Assembly (NCBI RefSeq): GCF_014837055.1
Contig: NZ_JACSPQ010000017.1
Coordinates: 62,001-126,000, forward strand
Direction of reading: 5' to 3'
From: Phocaeicola faecium
Lineage (GTDB): Bacteria > Bacteroidota > Bacteroidia > Bacteroidales > Bacteroidaceae
DNA length: 64,000 nucleotides
Below are positions 18,847-27,182 of the stretch, in pieces (position 1 is the first letter of the stretch; each line of letters begins with the position of its first letter). Below the pieces are notes generated by a model. It ran no database searches. It worked only from the letters and a program-made list of their open reading frames with translations, and was not told where the DNA came from. The position numbers and the translations under genes are program-made.

Positions 18847-20202
18847 TCAATTCTTGGGCGTAGTGCCTTTCAGTTTTATACGATAAGGCCATTGGGCATC
18901 TTTCTCTTTGCTCTCAGGAGACGGGTTCATCCAATGTTCGGTAGGCGCGCCCATAACCACCAGCCAGAGGTAAGACAGTTGGGCGTTATCGGGTGTTTGG
19001 AAACTTAGTTTCCCGCTTGGAGCTGACTCCATGTCTCCGTAAATGCTTTTCCCCTCGGCAGTCACTGCTACGAATCCGTATCTCCATCCTGCTTTGTCAG
19101 AATTGACGGCGGTGTACCCCTCAATGGGTTGGCTTATTCCTTCGAAAGTGACTTCCACTTTTTTACCGCTTTCGGGCACAACAAGCGGGATGGCATTGAA
19201 ACCATAATTCTCCGGACAATTTTCAGCGGCTACCTGATACCATCCTTCAGGTTGCGCTATCAGTCGGCAAGTGTACTGATTCGCATACGGCCGGCTGTTT
19301 TTCCATACCCGGTCGAAGTCCCAGTTGATGAAATGCCGGCAAGCATCAAACATCTCATCACAGAAGTCGCCTTGTGAGAGTTTAGTCATGCGCTTGTAAG
19401 TAATCACGGGGTCTTCTCCACGTTTTCCCTGACGAAACATTTCAGCTATAAACGGCTTGCCGTGTTTGGTACTCCAGTATTCAAGTACGTAAGGAGAGTG
19501 GTAAATATTCTCCAAATGCAAGAAAGCCTTGTGGGATAGTTTGGTGAATGCTTCCCAATGGTAACGCTCATCGGTCTGCCAGTCGGGGTTTACTTGCCAA
19601 AGCATCCATTGCGATGCCATTTCAAAAAATCCGCATCCTCCCCATGCTTCTCCCGCACCGTCGCAGGTAATTTGCGACTGGAAACTATGCCCCAACTCAT
19701 GTGCCACACAGTTCAGTTTTTCATCCTGAATACGGTTTGGTGCTACCCATAAGCCCCCGATAACCCCGTCATAGTCTCCGCCGTACGCTGTTCCTTCGAG
19801 CGAATAATTCAGCATCACCATCATCCGGTACCGGTCGCTGTTTGAACCGGGCTTGGTAAATTGAAGGGTATCTCGGAAGAACGTGTAGAAATGCTCCAAC
19901 TTCTCGGTAAGGTTTTTCATGTCTACTTTCATTTCCTGCCCTTCTAAGCGGGGAGGGTTGGATAAATCATTGCCGAAGCCTTTTTGCCAGAATATAGCCA
20001 GATTATCTGTACAGCACAAGCGGTGGTAACTCCATACCGAAGCCGTGTCTGTTAAATCCATTCCCTGCAAGTCTTTTGGAATGTATATTTCTTTGCCTTT
20101 GAAGTTTGCACACGCTTCTTTCGGGCAAACATGCTGCGCTGCTGCCGGCAAGGTGAGCGCCGCGCATAAGAATGACGATAATAATAGTGAGGGTGTTTTC
20201 AT
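18847..20202 (-). CDS. Secreted protein with HExxH zinc-metallopeptidase motif (DUF6055-like)
   Basis: An exported protein of 451 residues with a clear signal peptide (about 1-22, ending PAAAQ). Residues 165-176 read CVAHELGHSFQS, a gluzincin-type HExxH with H168, E169 and H172. The E/W-rich GAGEAWGGCGFFEMASQW follows and may supply the third ligand. The C-terminal about 130 residues look beta-rich and could be an accessory domain. The overall pattern resembles the DUF6055 proteins common in gut Bacteroidetes, whose activity is not established. Periplasmic or extracellular proteolysis is inferred only from the motif. Confidence 0.65.
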   Translation of the reverse strand: MKTPSLLLSSFLCAALTLPAAAQHVCPKEACANFKGKEIYIPKDLQGMDLTDTASVWSYHRLCCTDNLAIFWQKGFGNDLSNPPRLEGQEMKVDMKNLTEKLEHFYTFFRDTLQFTKPGSNSDRYRMMVMLNYSLEGTAYGGDYDGVIGGLWVAPNRIQDEKLNCVAHELGHSFQSQITCDGAGEAWGGCGFFEMASQWMLWQVNPDWQTDERYHWEAFTKLSHKAFLHLENIYHSPYVLEYWSTKHGKPFIAEMFRQGKRGEDPVITYKRMTKLSQGDFCDEMFDACRHFINWDFDRVWKNSRPYANQYTCRLIAQPEGWYQVAAENCPENYGFNAIPLVVPESGKKVEVTFEGISQPIEGYTAVNSDKAGWRYGFVAVTAEGKSIYGDMESAPSGKLSFQTPDNAQLSYLWLVVMGAPTEHWMNPSPESKEKDAQWPYRIKLKGTTPKN

Positions 20203-20223
20203 AGAACCTATGCTTTTTTAAGG

Positions 20224-20231
20224 CAAAAGTA
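20224..20231 (-). promoter_or_regulatory. -7 element for the HExxH protein gene
   Basis: TACTTTTG on the minus strand, 21 bp before the start codon; no clear -33 box. Confidence 0.4.
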
Positions 20232-20325
20232 GGCGAAATGAAACGGAAGGAATGAAAGAAAAGTCTAAAAAGATGACACTATGGTATATTTTAGGCAAGC
20301 AGATATGCCGGGGAGGGTTTGGGGG

Positions 20326-20385
20326 ATAAAAAAGACACGGAACCAACAACGTGTCTGAGCTATGGTTGTCTGTTGGTTCCGTGTC
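20326..20385 (-). terminator. Terminator of the AICAR transformylase gene
   Basis: A perfect 15-bp stem, GACACGGAACCAACA (20334-20348) with TGTTGGTTCCGTGTC (20371-20385), followed on the minus strand by TTTTTTATCC. Confidence 0.9.
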
Positions 20386-20395
20386 CGGATTACTA

Positions 20396-21574
20396 TTAAT
20401 GATGGAACAAGCGGATTCCTGTAAATGCCATCGCAATTCCGTACTTGTCACAGGTTTCGATAACATTGTCATCGCGTACCGAACCTCCGGCTTGCGCTAT
20501 ATATTCTACACCGCTTTTGTGTGCACGTTCGATGTTGTCGCCAAATGGGAAAAATGCATCCGACCCCAGCGATACACCCTTCAGTGTGTCCAGCCATGCT
20601 CTTTTTTCTTCGCGAGTTAAAACTTCGGGTTTCTCGGTGAAGAATTGCTGCCAAACGCCGTCAGACAATACGTCGTCGTGGTCATCGCTGATGTAAACAT
20701 CAATAGTGTTGTCGCGGTCGGCACGGCGGATTTTCTCTACCCACGGCAGGTTTAATACCTTCGGATGCTGGCGTAAATACCAGATATCGGCTTTGTTTCC
20801 GGCGAGGCGCGTACAGTGGATGCGGCTTTGCTGACCTGCACCGATACCGATAGCCTGTCCGTCTTTAACGTAGCAAACCGAGTTCGATTGTGTATATTTC
20901 AGCGTGATGAGAGCAATCATCAAGTCGCGCTTGGCTGCATCGGTAAAATTCTTGTTTTGTGTAGGGATGTTTGCAAACAATTCCGGCGTATTCAGCTTGA
21001 TATCGTTTCTTCCCTGCTCGAAGGTTACACCGAATACGTCTTTGTGTTCGATGGGAGCCGGTTTATATTCCGGATCTATCTTGATAACGTTATAAGTCCC
21101 TTTACGTTTGTTTTTCAAGATAGCCAGTGCTTCGTCGGTATATCCCGGAGCGATAACTCCGTCAGACACTTCGCGGTTGATAAAGCGGGCGGTTGCTTCG
21201 TCGCATACATCGCTAAGTGCTATAAAGTCGCCATAAGAAGACATACGGTCCGCTCCGCGGGCACGTACGTATGCGTTGGCAAGCGGGGAAAGCGGCAGAC
21301 CGTCGACGAAATAAATCTGTTTCATCGTATCATCCAGTTCAAGACCGATAGCAGCTCCCGCCGGACTAACATGTTTAAAAGAAGTAGCAGCAGGCATTCC
21401 CGTAGCTTCTTTCAGTTCTTTCACTAACTGCCATCCGTTTAAAGCATCCAGAAAATTAATATACCCCGGACGTCCGTTTAATACTTCAATAGGCAGTTCG
21501 CCTTCTTGCATAAAAATGCGTGCCGGCTTTTGGTTAGGATTACAGCCGTACTTAAGTTCTAATTCTTTTGACAT
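20396..21574 (-). CDS. AICAR formyltransferase, stand-alone (PurH C-terminal domain type)
   Basis: A protein of 392 residues covering only the formyltransferase half of PurH; the usual IMP cyclohydrolase (MGS-like) domain of about 130-190 residues is absent. Family motifs are visible: KYGCNPNQKPAR at the N-terminus, SFKHVSPAGAAIG, and GIGAGQQSRIHCTRLAGNKA near the folate/AICAR site. It would convert AICAR to FAICAR in purine synthesis, with ring closure needing another protein. Bacteroides genomes are known to carry such short forms beside full PurH. It is divergent from the carbonic anhydrase gene, with interleaved promoters. Confidence 0.88.
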   Translation of the reverse strand: MSKELELKYGCNPNQKPARIFMQEGELPIEVLNGRPGYINFLDALNGWQLVKELKEATGMPAATSFKHVSPAGAAIGLELDDTMKQIYFVDGLPLSPLANAYVRARGADRMSSYGDFIALSDVCDEATARFINREVSDGVIAPGYTDEALAILKNKRKGTYNVIKIDPEYKPAPIEHKDVFGVTFEQGRNDIKLNTPELFANIPTQNKNFTDAAKRDLMIALITLKYTQSNSVCYVKDGQAIGIGAGQQSRIHCTRLAGNKADIWYLRQHPKVLNLPWVEKIRRADRDNTIDVYISDDHDDVLSDGVWQQFFTEKPEVLTREEKRAWLDTLKGVSLGSDAFFPFGDNIERAHKSGVEYIAQAGGSVRDDNVIETCDKYGIAMAFTGIRLFHH

Positions 21575-21602
21575 AATTCGCTTGTTTGGTTTGAATTTTC
21601 TA

Positions 21603-21633
21603 CAAAAATACAGATTATTTGTTTTTTGTCAAA
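21603..21633 (-). promoter_or_regulatory. Promoter of the AICAR formyltransferase gene
   Basis: On the minus strand: TTTG (21633-21630), 19 bp, TATTTTTG (21610-21603). A full consensus match, interleaved with the divergent plus-strand promoter. Confidence 0.7.
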
Positions 21634-21650
21634 TAAAGTATGTACTTTTG
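21618..21650 (+). promoter_or_regulatory. Promoter of the carbonic anhydrase gene
   Basis: TTTG (21618-21621), 21 bp, TACTTTTG (21643-21650). Its -33 box lies between the two boxes of the opposing promoter. Confidence 0.7.
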
Positions 21651-21677
21651 CCAAAAACAGGAAAGAAAGGAGCAATT

Positions 21678-22232
21678 ATGATAGACGATTTGTTGGAATA
21701 CAATAACGCATTTGTCTCTCAAAAAGGATATGAAAAGTATATCACCAATAAATATCCGGATAAGAAAATAGCTATCGTAACGTGTATGGATACACGCCTT
21801 ACGGAATTGCTTCCGGCTTCGTTAGGGATAAAAAACGGCGATGTGAAGATGATAAAGAATGCCGGTGGGACGATAACTCACCCTTTTGGCAGTGCAATGC
21901 GGAGTCTGTTGGTTGCCATTTATGAACTGGGGGTGAAAGAGGTGATGATTATCGGGCATTCCGACTGCGGAGCACAACACATGGACAGCGAAACCATGCT
22001 GAACCACATGCGCGAGAGAGGCGTTTCGCAAGATCATATTGACATGATGGAATATTGTGGGGTGGATTTGCGGGCATGGCTGAGCGGTTTTGACGATGGC
22101 TGCGAGGCTGTTCGCCGCAGTATGCACATTGTTGAACATCATCCGCTTATCCCGAATGATATTGTGGTGCGTGGTTTTATTATAAATTCTACCACCGGAA
22201 AATTGACAGAAGTAGAACATTCAGACAAGTAA
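21678..22232 (+). CDS. Beta-class carbonic anhydrase
   Basis: A cytosolic zinc enzyme of 184 residues that interconverts CO2 and bicarbonate. The zinc site is complete: C36 with the D38/R40 dyad in CMDTRL, H94 and C97 in HSDCGAQ. The size and spacing match the short Rv1284-like clade. The ATG at 21678 follows a good AAAGGAG ribosome site; the in-frame upstream extension covers the promoter and is rejected. lgt follows after 16 bp, so the two may be co-transcribed. Confidence 0.92.
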   Translation: MIDDLLEYNNAFVSQKGYEKYITNKYPDKKIAIVTCMDTRLTELLPASLGIKNGDVKMIKNAGGTITHPFGSAMRSLLVAIYELGVKEVMIIGHSDCGAQHMDSETMLNHMRERGVSQDHIDMMEYCGVDLRAWLSGFDDGCEAVRRSMHIVEHHPLIPNDIVVRGFIINSTTGKLTEVEHSDK

Positions 22233-22248
22233 TTTATAGAATAAAGTT

Positions 22249-23076
22249 ATGACATTGGCAAGCATTGTATGGGATGTAGACCCTGTATTGGTTCATTTAG
22301 GCTCTTTGGAAATCCGCTGGTATGGACTGATGTGGGGATTGGGATTTATCTTTGCGTACGAAATGGTATCGCGCCTGTTTAAAAAGGAAGGTTATCCCGA
22401 TAATTGGGCAGACAAACTTTTTATTTATTGTATTGTGAGCAGTGTGATTGGTGCCCGATTAGGACACTGCCTGTTTTACGAATGGGATTACTATGGCGCA
22501 CATCCCGCCGAGATCTTCAAAATATGGAAAGGTGGACTTGCCAGCCATGGCGGAGTATTTGCATTGATTCTGGCACTTGTCTGGTATTCGAAGAAAGTCA
22601 CGAGGAAAAGCGTGTGGTGGCTGTTCGACCGCATGATACCTGCCGTAGCTGTGGTATGTATGTGTATTCGGTTTGGTAATCTGATGAACTCTGAAATATT
22701 CGGTTATCCTACTTCATTGCCGTGGGGATTTGAGTTTGTCCGTTCGCGTGAGTGGCAGGAGCTATATAACCAGAACGGAGCATCGTTACCCTGCCATCCT
22801 ACTCAAATTTACGAAATGCTTTATTGTTTCGTTGCCCTGATTGTTTCGTGGGTGATGTATCATAAGTACAGTTTACAGCGGCACGTGGGATTGATAACGG
22901 GCGTTTCGTTATTGATTTTCTTCGGTGCACGTTTCGGATTGGAATTCATGAAAAATCCGCAAGTGGCAGAAGAAGTAGGCATGACCTTGAATATTGGTCA
23001 GTGGTTGAGCGTGCCACTTATTGTTTTAGGTCTTTATCTGATACTGACAAGCAAAAAGCGCAAAGAGGCTTTCTGA
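22249..23076 (+). CDS. lgt: Prolipoprotein diacylglyceryl transferase
   Basis: An inner-membrane enzyme of 275 residues and about seven helices that attaches diacylglycerol to the lipobox cysteine of prelipoproteins. Signatures are visible: GLASHGGVFA with the essential histidine region, and RFGNLMNSEIFG, the Lgt motif. CHPTQIYEM precedes the last helices. Its substrates include the many lipoproteins encoded in this window (SusD, glycosidases). It follows the carbonic anhydrase gene closely. Confidence 0.95.
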   Translation: MTLASIVWDVDPVLVHLGSLEIRWYGLMWGLGFIFAYEMVSRLFKKEGYPDNWADKLFIYCIVSSVIGARLGHCLFYEWDYYGAHPAEIFKIWKGGLASHGGVFALILALVWYSKKVTRKSVWWLFDRMIPAVAVVCMCIRFGNLMNSEIFGYPTSLPWGFEFVRSREWQELYNQNGASLPCHPTQIYEMLYCFVALIVSWVMYHKYSLQRHVGLITGVSLLIFFGARFGLEFMKNPQVAEEVGMTLNIGQWLSVPLIVLGLYLILTSKKRKEAF

Positions 23077-23099
23077 GAAGATAATCATCTGTTTTTCTG

Positions 23100-23153
23100 A
23101 AAAAAAATAACGCAGGGGCTTTCCTAAACTGATGTTAGGATAAGTTCCTGCGT
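23100..23153 (-). terminator. Terminator downstream of sodB
   Basis: ACGCAGG (23110-23116) pairs with CCTGCGT (23147-23153), with an inner CCTAA/TTAGG stem, and is followed on the minus strand by a T-run. It lies about 100 bp after the sodB stop and also just after lgt. Confidence 0.7.
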
Positions 23154-23250
23154 ATTCACTCTCTCATTTATTACCCAATAGAATAAAATTTTTAGCCGAC
23201 AAGCTATTCGTTGCTATGAGTAGAGTTGACCTGTTTGTCGGGTAGAATTT

Positions 23251-23835
23251 TTATAGTACCGCTTGTAATTTTGCGGCGATATATTCCCAGTTAACCAGTT
23301 CCCAGAATGTTTTAACAAAATCGGCGCGTCGGTTGCGATAATCAATGTAGTAAGCATGTTCCCAAACGTCGATAGTCATTATAGGAGTCAAGCCGCGTTT
23401 CAATGGATTACCGGCATTGGATTCGCTGATAATTGATAAATGTCCGTCTTTATCTGCCACCAGCCATGTCCAGCCCGAGCCGAACAGTCCGATTGCAGCT
23501 TTTGTAAATTCTTCTTTAAAAGCATCTACCGAACCGAAATCGCGTGTAAGCGCATCTTTTAGTGCAGCAGGCATTTGAGGCTGATGAGGCGTCAGGCTTA
23601 AGAAGAAAAATGTATGATTCCACGTTTGAGCCGCATTGTTGAAAATGCCTCCATCGGCTTGCCGGATGATATCTTCCAGTGTCGAATTTTCAAAAGGAGT
23701 ACCTGCGATAAGTTTGTTCAGGTTGTCTACGTAAGTCTGTAAATGTTTTCCATAATGGAAATCAAAAGTTTCTTTGCTCATTTTCGGAGCAAGTTCTTCC
23801 GTCTTATACGGAAGTTCCGGCATTTTATGTAACAT
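23251..23835 (-). CDS. sodB: Superoxide dismutase, Fe (or cambialistic Fe/Mn)
   Basis: A cytosolic enzyme of 194 residues that dismutates superoxide, part of the oxidative-stress defence of an anaerobe. Metal ligands are H27 (DFHYGKHLQTY), H74 (TWNHTFFF), D156 and H160 (DVWEHAYY). A glutamine at position 70, in the N-terminal domain, is typical of Fe-type or cambialistic enzymes. The start MLHKMPELPY matches the usual N-terminal length. It is a single gene facing away from glmS. No consensus promoter is evident in the 245-bp gap. Confidence 0.93.
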   Translation of the reverse strand: MLHKMPELPYKTEELAPKMSKETFDFHYGKHLQTYVDNLNKLIAGTPFENSTLEDIIRQADGGIFNNAAQTWNHTFFFLSLTPHQPQMPAALKDALTRDFGSVDAFKEEFTKAAIGLFGSGWTWLVADKDGHLSIISESNAGNPLKRGLTPIMTIDVWEHAYYIDYRNRRADFVKTFWELVNWEYIAAKLQAVL

Positions 23836-23967
23836 AATTGTATGGTTTTAAGTGATTATTACTAAAAATAAAACACGCTATGCTATCGGAAAGTTTTCCT
23901 TATCTGCCTATATTTTCCTAAAGTTATAAAAAATAGTTCAGATAGCCTCTTATATTGGGAAATAAAT

Positions 23968-23975
23968 TAATTTTG
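23968..23975 (+). promoter_or_regulatory. -7 element for glmS
   Basis: TAATTTTG fits TAnnTTTG and lies about 105 bp before the glmS ATG; the -33 box is unclear. No glmS-ribozyme-like sequence was recognised in the leader. Confidence 0.35.
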
Positions 23976-24080
23976 CAGCAGGATGGTTTGTTTCTTTTTG
24001 ATACAAAATAAATAGATAACCAGAATATATGATGCTATTATGTAATTATTTATAATATTTGGTTAAATAAACAGCGTATT

Positions 24081-25925
24081 ATGTGTGGAATTGTAGGTTA
24101 TATAGGAAGGCGGAAGGCTTATCCGGTATTGATTGACGGATTACGCCGGTTGGAGTACAGAGGTTATGACAGTGCAGGCGTGGCATTGATAAATGAGAAA
24201 GACGAGTTGAATGTTTATAAATCGGTAGGAAAAGTAGCCGATTTGGAACGGGAGACAGAAGGTAAAGACGTGTCAGGGCATGTGGGAATCGCACATACGA
24301 GATGGGCTACCCACGGCGAACCGAGTACAGCGAATGCGCATCCACATTGTTCTTGTCATGGTAATCTGGCTTTGGTGCATAATGGGATTATAGAAAATTA
24401 TGCTACGCTAAAAGAGAAACTCTGCGCAAAAGGTTATGTGTTTAAGAGTAACACCGACACAGAGGTGTTGGTACAGCTTATTGATTACATTCAAACCCAC
24501 GGCGCACCCGATTTGTTGACCGCAGTACAGTTGGCTTTGCGTGAAGTCGTAGGGGCATACGCCATTGCGGTTATCGACCGTAACCGCCCCGACGAGATAG
24601 TTGCCGCACGCAAAGGCAGTCCTTTGGTAGTAGGCATAGGCGAGGGGGAATACTTTTTGGCATCCGATGCCACTCCGATGGTGTCTTATATTAATAAGGT
24701 GGTTTATCTGGAAGATGGCGAGATAGCTGTGCTTCGGGCAGGCGAAATTTTGAAGATTGTCGATTTAAATAATGTTGAGTGTGCTCACGAAGCACAAACC
24801 GTAGCCATGAATTTAGGGCAGTTGGAAAAAGGAGGATATGCTCATTTCATGCTGAAGGAAATCTTCGACCAGCCTGATTGCATCAGCGATTGTATGCGCG
24901 GAAGGATTAACCCGAATACGTGCGAAGTTCTATTGTCGGCGGTAGATACGCACAAAGAAAAACTGGCTGAGGCCAAGCGTTTTGTGATAGTGGGCTGCGG
25001 AACTTCATGGCACGCCGGACTGATAGGAAAGCAGTTGATTGAAGCATTCTGCCGTGTCCCGGTAGAGGTAGAATATGCTTCAGAGTTCCGTTATTGCAAT
25101 CCGGTTATCTCGTCGGATGATGTGGTGATAGCCATTTCGCAAAGTGGGGAAACAGCCGACACGCTTGCTGCCATCGAACTTGCCAAACAGCGTGGGGCTT
25201 TTATATATGGCATCTGCAACGTAGTGGGTTCTTCTATCGCACGTGCCACTGATACAGGCTCTTATATTCACGTAGGTCCGGAAATCGGGGTGGCTTCTAC
25301 AAAAGCCTTCACAGGTCAGGTAGTAGTACTGGCTTTGCTGGCACTCGCTCTCGGTAAAGTAAAAGGTACGCTTCCTGAAAAAGAATACCACGATACGGTT
25401 GCTGCCCTGATGGAAATCCCCGGTAAAATGAAACAGGTGTTATCGGAAAATGCTTTCATTGCCGACTTGTCTAAAATGTTTACTTATGCGCGTAATTTTA
25501 TTTACTTGGGACGTGGTTATGCTTATCCGGTGGCATTGGAAGGAGCCTTGAAACTGAAAGAAATATCTTATATTCATGCCGAAGGATATCCTGCCGCCGA
25601 AATGAAACACGGCCCGATTGCGCTGATAGATGCGGAAATGCCGGTGGTGGTAATCGCTACTCAATCGGCACTTTATGAAAAAATAGTCAGCAATATTCAA
25701 GAAATCAAGGCACGTAAGGGGAGGGTAGTGGCCATTGTTACGCAGGGCGATACCGTGATTCGCAGCCTTGCCGATTACAGTATCGAACTTCCGCCGACGC
25801 TGGAGTGTTTGAATCCGCTGATAGCCGCTATTCCGTTACAGTTGTTGGCATATCATATTGCAGTTTGTAGGGGCATGAATGTTGACCAGCCTCGTAATTT
25901 GGCAAAATCCGTGACCGTAGAATAA
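24081..25925 (+). CDS. glmS: Glutamine-fructose-6-phosphate aminotransferase (isomerizing)
   Basis: A cytosolic enzyme of 614 residues that makes glucosamine-6-phosphate from fructose-6-phosphate and glutamine, the entry to peptidoglycan and LPS amino sugars. The glutaminase domain starts MCGIVGYIGRR with nucleophile C2 and has THPH-type TRWATHGEPS. Two SIS sugar-isomerase domains follow (about 285-430 and 455-600; SQSGETADT is the phosphosugar loop), and it ends LAKSVTVE as is standard. It is a single gene with an A/T-rich leader. Confidence 0.97.
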   Translation: MCGIVGYIGRRKAYPVLIDGLRRLEYRGYDSAGVALINEKDELNVYKSVGKVADLERETEGKDVSGHVGIAHTRWATHGEPSTANAHPHCSCHGNLALVHNGIIENYATLKEKLCAKGYVFKSNTDTEVLVQLIDYIQTHGAPDLLTAVQLALREVVGAYAIAVIDRNRPDEIVAARKGSPLVVGIGEGEYFLASDATPMVSYINKVVYLEDGEIAVLRAGEILKIVDLNNVECAHEAQTVAMNLGQLEKGGYAHFMLKEIFDQPDCISDCMRGRINPNTCEVLLSAVDTHKEKLAEAKRFVIVGCGTSWHAGLIGKQLIEAFCRVPVEVEYASEFRYCNPVISSDDVVIAISQSGETADTLAAIELAKQRGAFIYGICNVVGSSIARATDTGSYIHVGPEIGVASTKAFTGQVVVLALLALALGKVKGTLPEKEYHDTVAALMEIPGKMKQVLSENAFIADLSKMFTYARNFIYLGRGYAYPVALEGALKLKEISYIHAEGYPAAEMKHGPIALIDAEMPVVVIATQSALYEKIVSNIQEIKARKGRVVAIVTQGDTVIRSLADYSIELPPTLECLNPLIAAIPLQLLAYHIAVCRGMNVDQPRNLAKSVTVE

Positions 25926-25996
25926 AAAGTGTCTGGTGTTTGCGTTTTTTTATAACTTAAAACCTGATTACGTATGAAGTTCTGCGTGAATCTTAT

Positions 25997-26004
25997 TACC
26001 TTTG
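25997..26004 (+). promoter_or_regulatory. -7 element for the lipoprotein gene at 26046
   Basis: TACCTTTG, 41 bp before the ATG; no clear -33 box. Confidence 0.45.
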
Positions 26005-26045
26005 TCCGGTACTCATTTATATAATGTATTCTATTTTATTCCGTT

Positions 26046-26885
26046 ATGAGAAAAAATATCTTGTTTGGAGTCTTGGCGTTAACTGCGGTGCTGACGGGTT
26101 GTAACAGCGATGAGCAGAAAGCGGGACAGTTATTTCAACGTGCCGAAATAGCTTATGCTACCGGAGATTATAATTTGGTAAAACTTCAGATAGACAGCAT
26201 TCGTACGCTCTATCCGAAAGCATTTGAAGTTCGTAAGGCAGGAATTGCATTGATGCAGCGTGCCGAACTGGAAGAACAGAAGAAAACATTGGCGTATTTA
26301 GACAGCATGATGGCAGTCAAGCAGGCATCGCTCGACTCGATTAAAGGAAATTTTGTTTTGGAAAAAGATACGGCTTATCAGGAAACGGGTAATTATTTTT
26401 ATCCTACTCAGGTCGTTGAACGGAATATCGGGCGTTCGTTCTTGCGCGGACAAGTAAGCGAAGCGGGTGAAATGTCTGTTACTTCTATATATTGCGCTGG
26501 AGGAAGTATCCATCATACGGCGGTGAAAGTCAGTGTTGGCGACATGTTTGCCCAGACTCCTGATTCGCCGGACAGCTATGAAACTACCGATTTGGGGCGG
26601 AATATCGAAAAGGCTGACTATAAATTGGGTAATGACGGTGGCGTAATTGCCTTTATAACAGCAAACCGTGATAAGAAGAATATACGTTTGGAGTTTATTG
26701 GCGACCGTAACTATACCACTTATATGCAGCCGAATGATGTGAAAGCAATAGCTGAATTAAGTAATCTCGCACGTATTTTGTCGGGTATTGAAGAAATAAA
26801 GAAAGAACAGAAAGAAGCCAATCTGAAAATTCAGTTTGTAACCCGTAAAATGGAAGAGCAAGAAAAAAATGAGGCAAACGAGTAA
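26046..26885 (+). CDS. Predicted lipoprotein, unknown function
   Basis: A protein of 279 residues with a lipoprotein signal ending LTGC (C19). Residues 21-70 (QLFQRAEIAYATGDYNLVKLQIDSIRTLYP) look like a single TPR-like helical hairpin. A coiled-coil-prone stretch (about 70-100), a beta-rich middle and a charged helical tail (about 250-279, rich in E and K) follow. It is probably periplasm-facing and membrane-anchored. I do not recognise a named family; similar proteins occur widely in Bacteroides as hypothetical lipoproteins. It is a single gene between glmS and a terminator. Confidence 0.75.
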   Translation: MRKNILFGVLALTAVLTGCNSDEQKAGQLFQRAEIAYATGDYNLVKLQIDSIRTLYPKAFEVRKAGIALMQRAELEEQKKTLAYLDSMMAVKQASLDSIKGNFVLEKDTAYQETGNYFYPTQVVERNIGRSFLRGQVSEAGEMSVTSIYCAGGSIHHTAVKVSVGDMFAQTPDSPDSYETTDLGRNIEKADYKLGNDGGVIAFITANRDKKNIRLEFIGDRNYTTYMQPNDVKAIAELSNLARILSGIEEIKKEQKEANLKIQFVTRKMEEQEKNEANE

Positions 26886-26974
26886 CCGAAAATGGATAAG
26901 CGGAGAGTGAACCTGCTTAAACGTTCTTGTCTTGCACGGTCACAGGAAGAAATACTTGGTCTGTATATCTCCCT

Positions 26975-27065
26975 AAAAAACGCAACCGTTAGTTTGGCAT
27001 ATCTCATGCGGATGCGTTAACCATTTCTATTCGGAGAGTTACTGGGTTTTACCGTTAGTGTTTTT
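26975..27065. repeat. Dispersed palindromic repeat, copy 4 (divergent)
   Basis: AACGCAACCG (26979-26988) faces CGGATGCGTT (27009-27018) with one mismatch; the TTACCGTTAGTGTTTTT edge matches the other copies. It lies between convergent genes. Confidence 0.7.
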
Positions 27066-27130
27066 CAATGTTCCTGACTAAACCGGAAAGCGCTGAAAAC
27101 AAGTCTGTTAAAAGTTGGAGTCACTTCAAT

Positions 27131-27172
27131 AAAAAAACGGGATGTAGAACAAATGCTGCATCCCGTTTTTTT
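27131..27172. terminator. Bidirectional terminator
   Basis: ACGGGATG...GCATCCCGT stem flanked by A7 and T8 runs. It ends the lipoprotein transcript (+) and the acyl-CoA ligase transcript (-). Confidence 0.85.
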
Positions 27173-27182
27173 ATGTATCAAG

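Noticed and set aside
23976-24080. glmS ribozyme in the glmS leader
   Set aside because: The leader is short and A/T-rich without the ribozyme's conserved pseudoknot elements; such ribozymes are not expected in Bacteroidetes.
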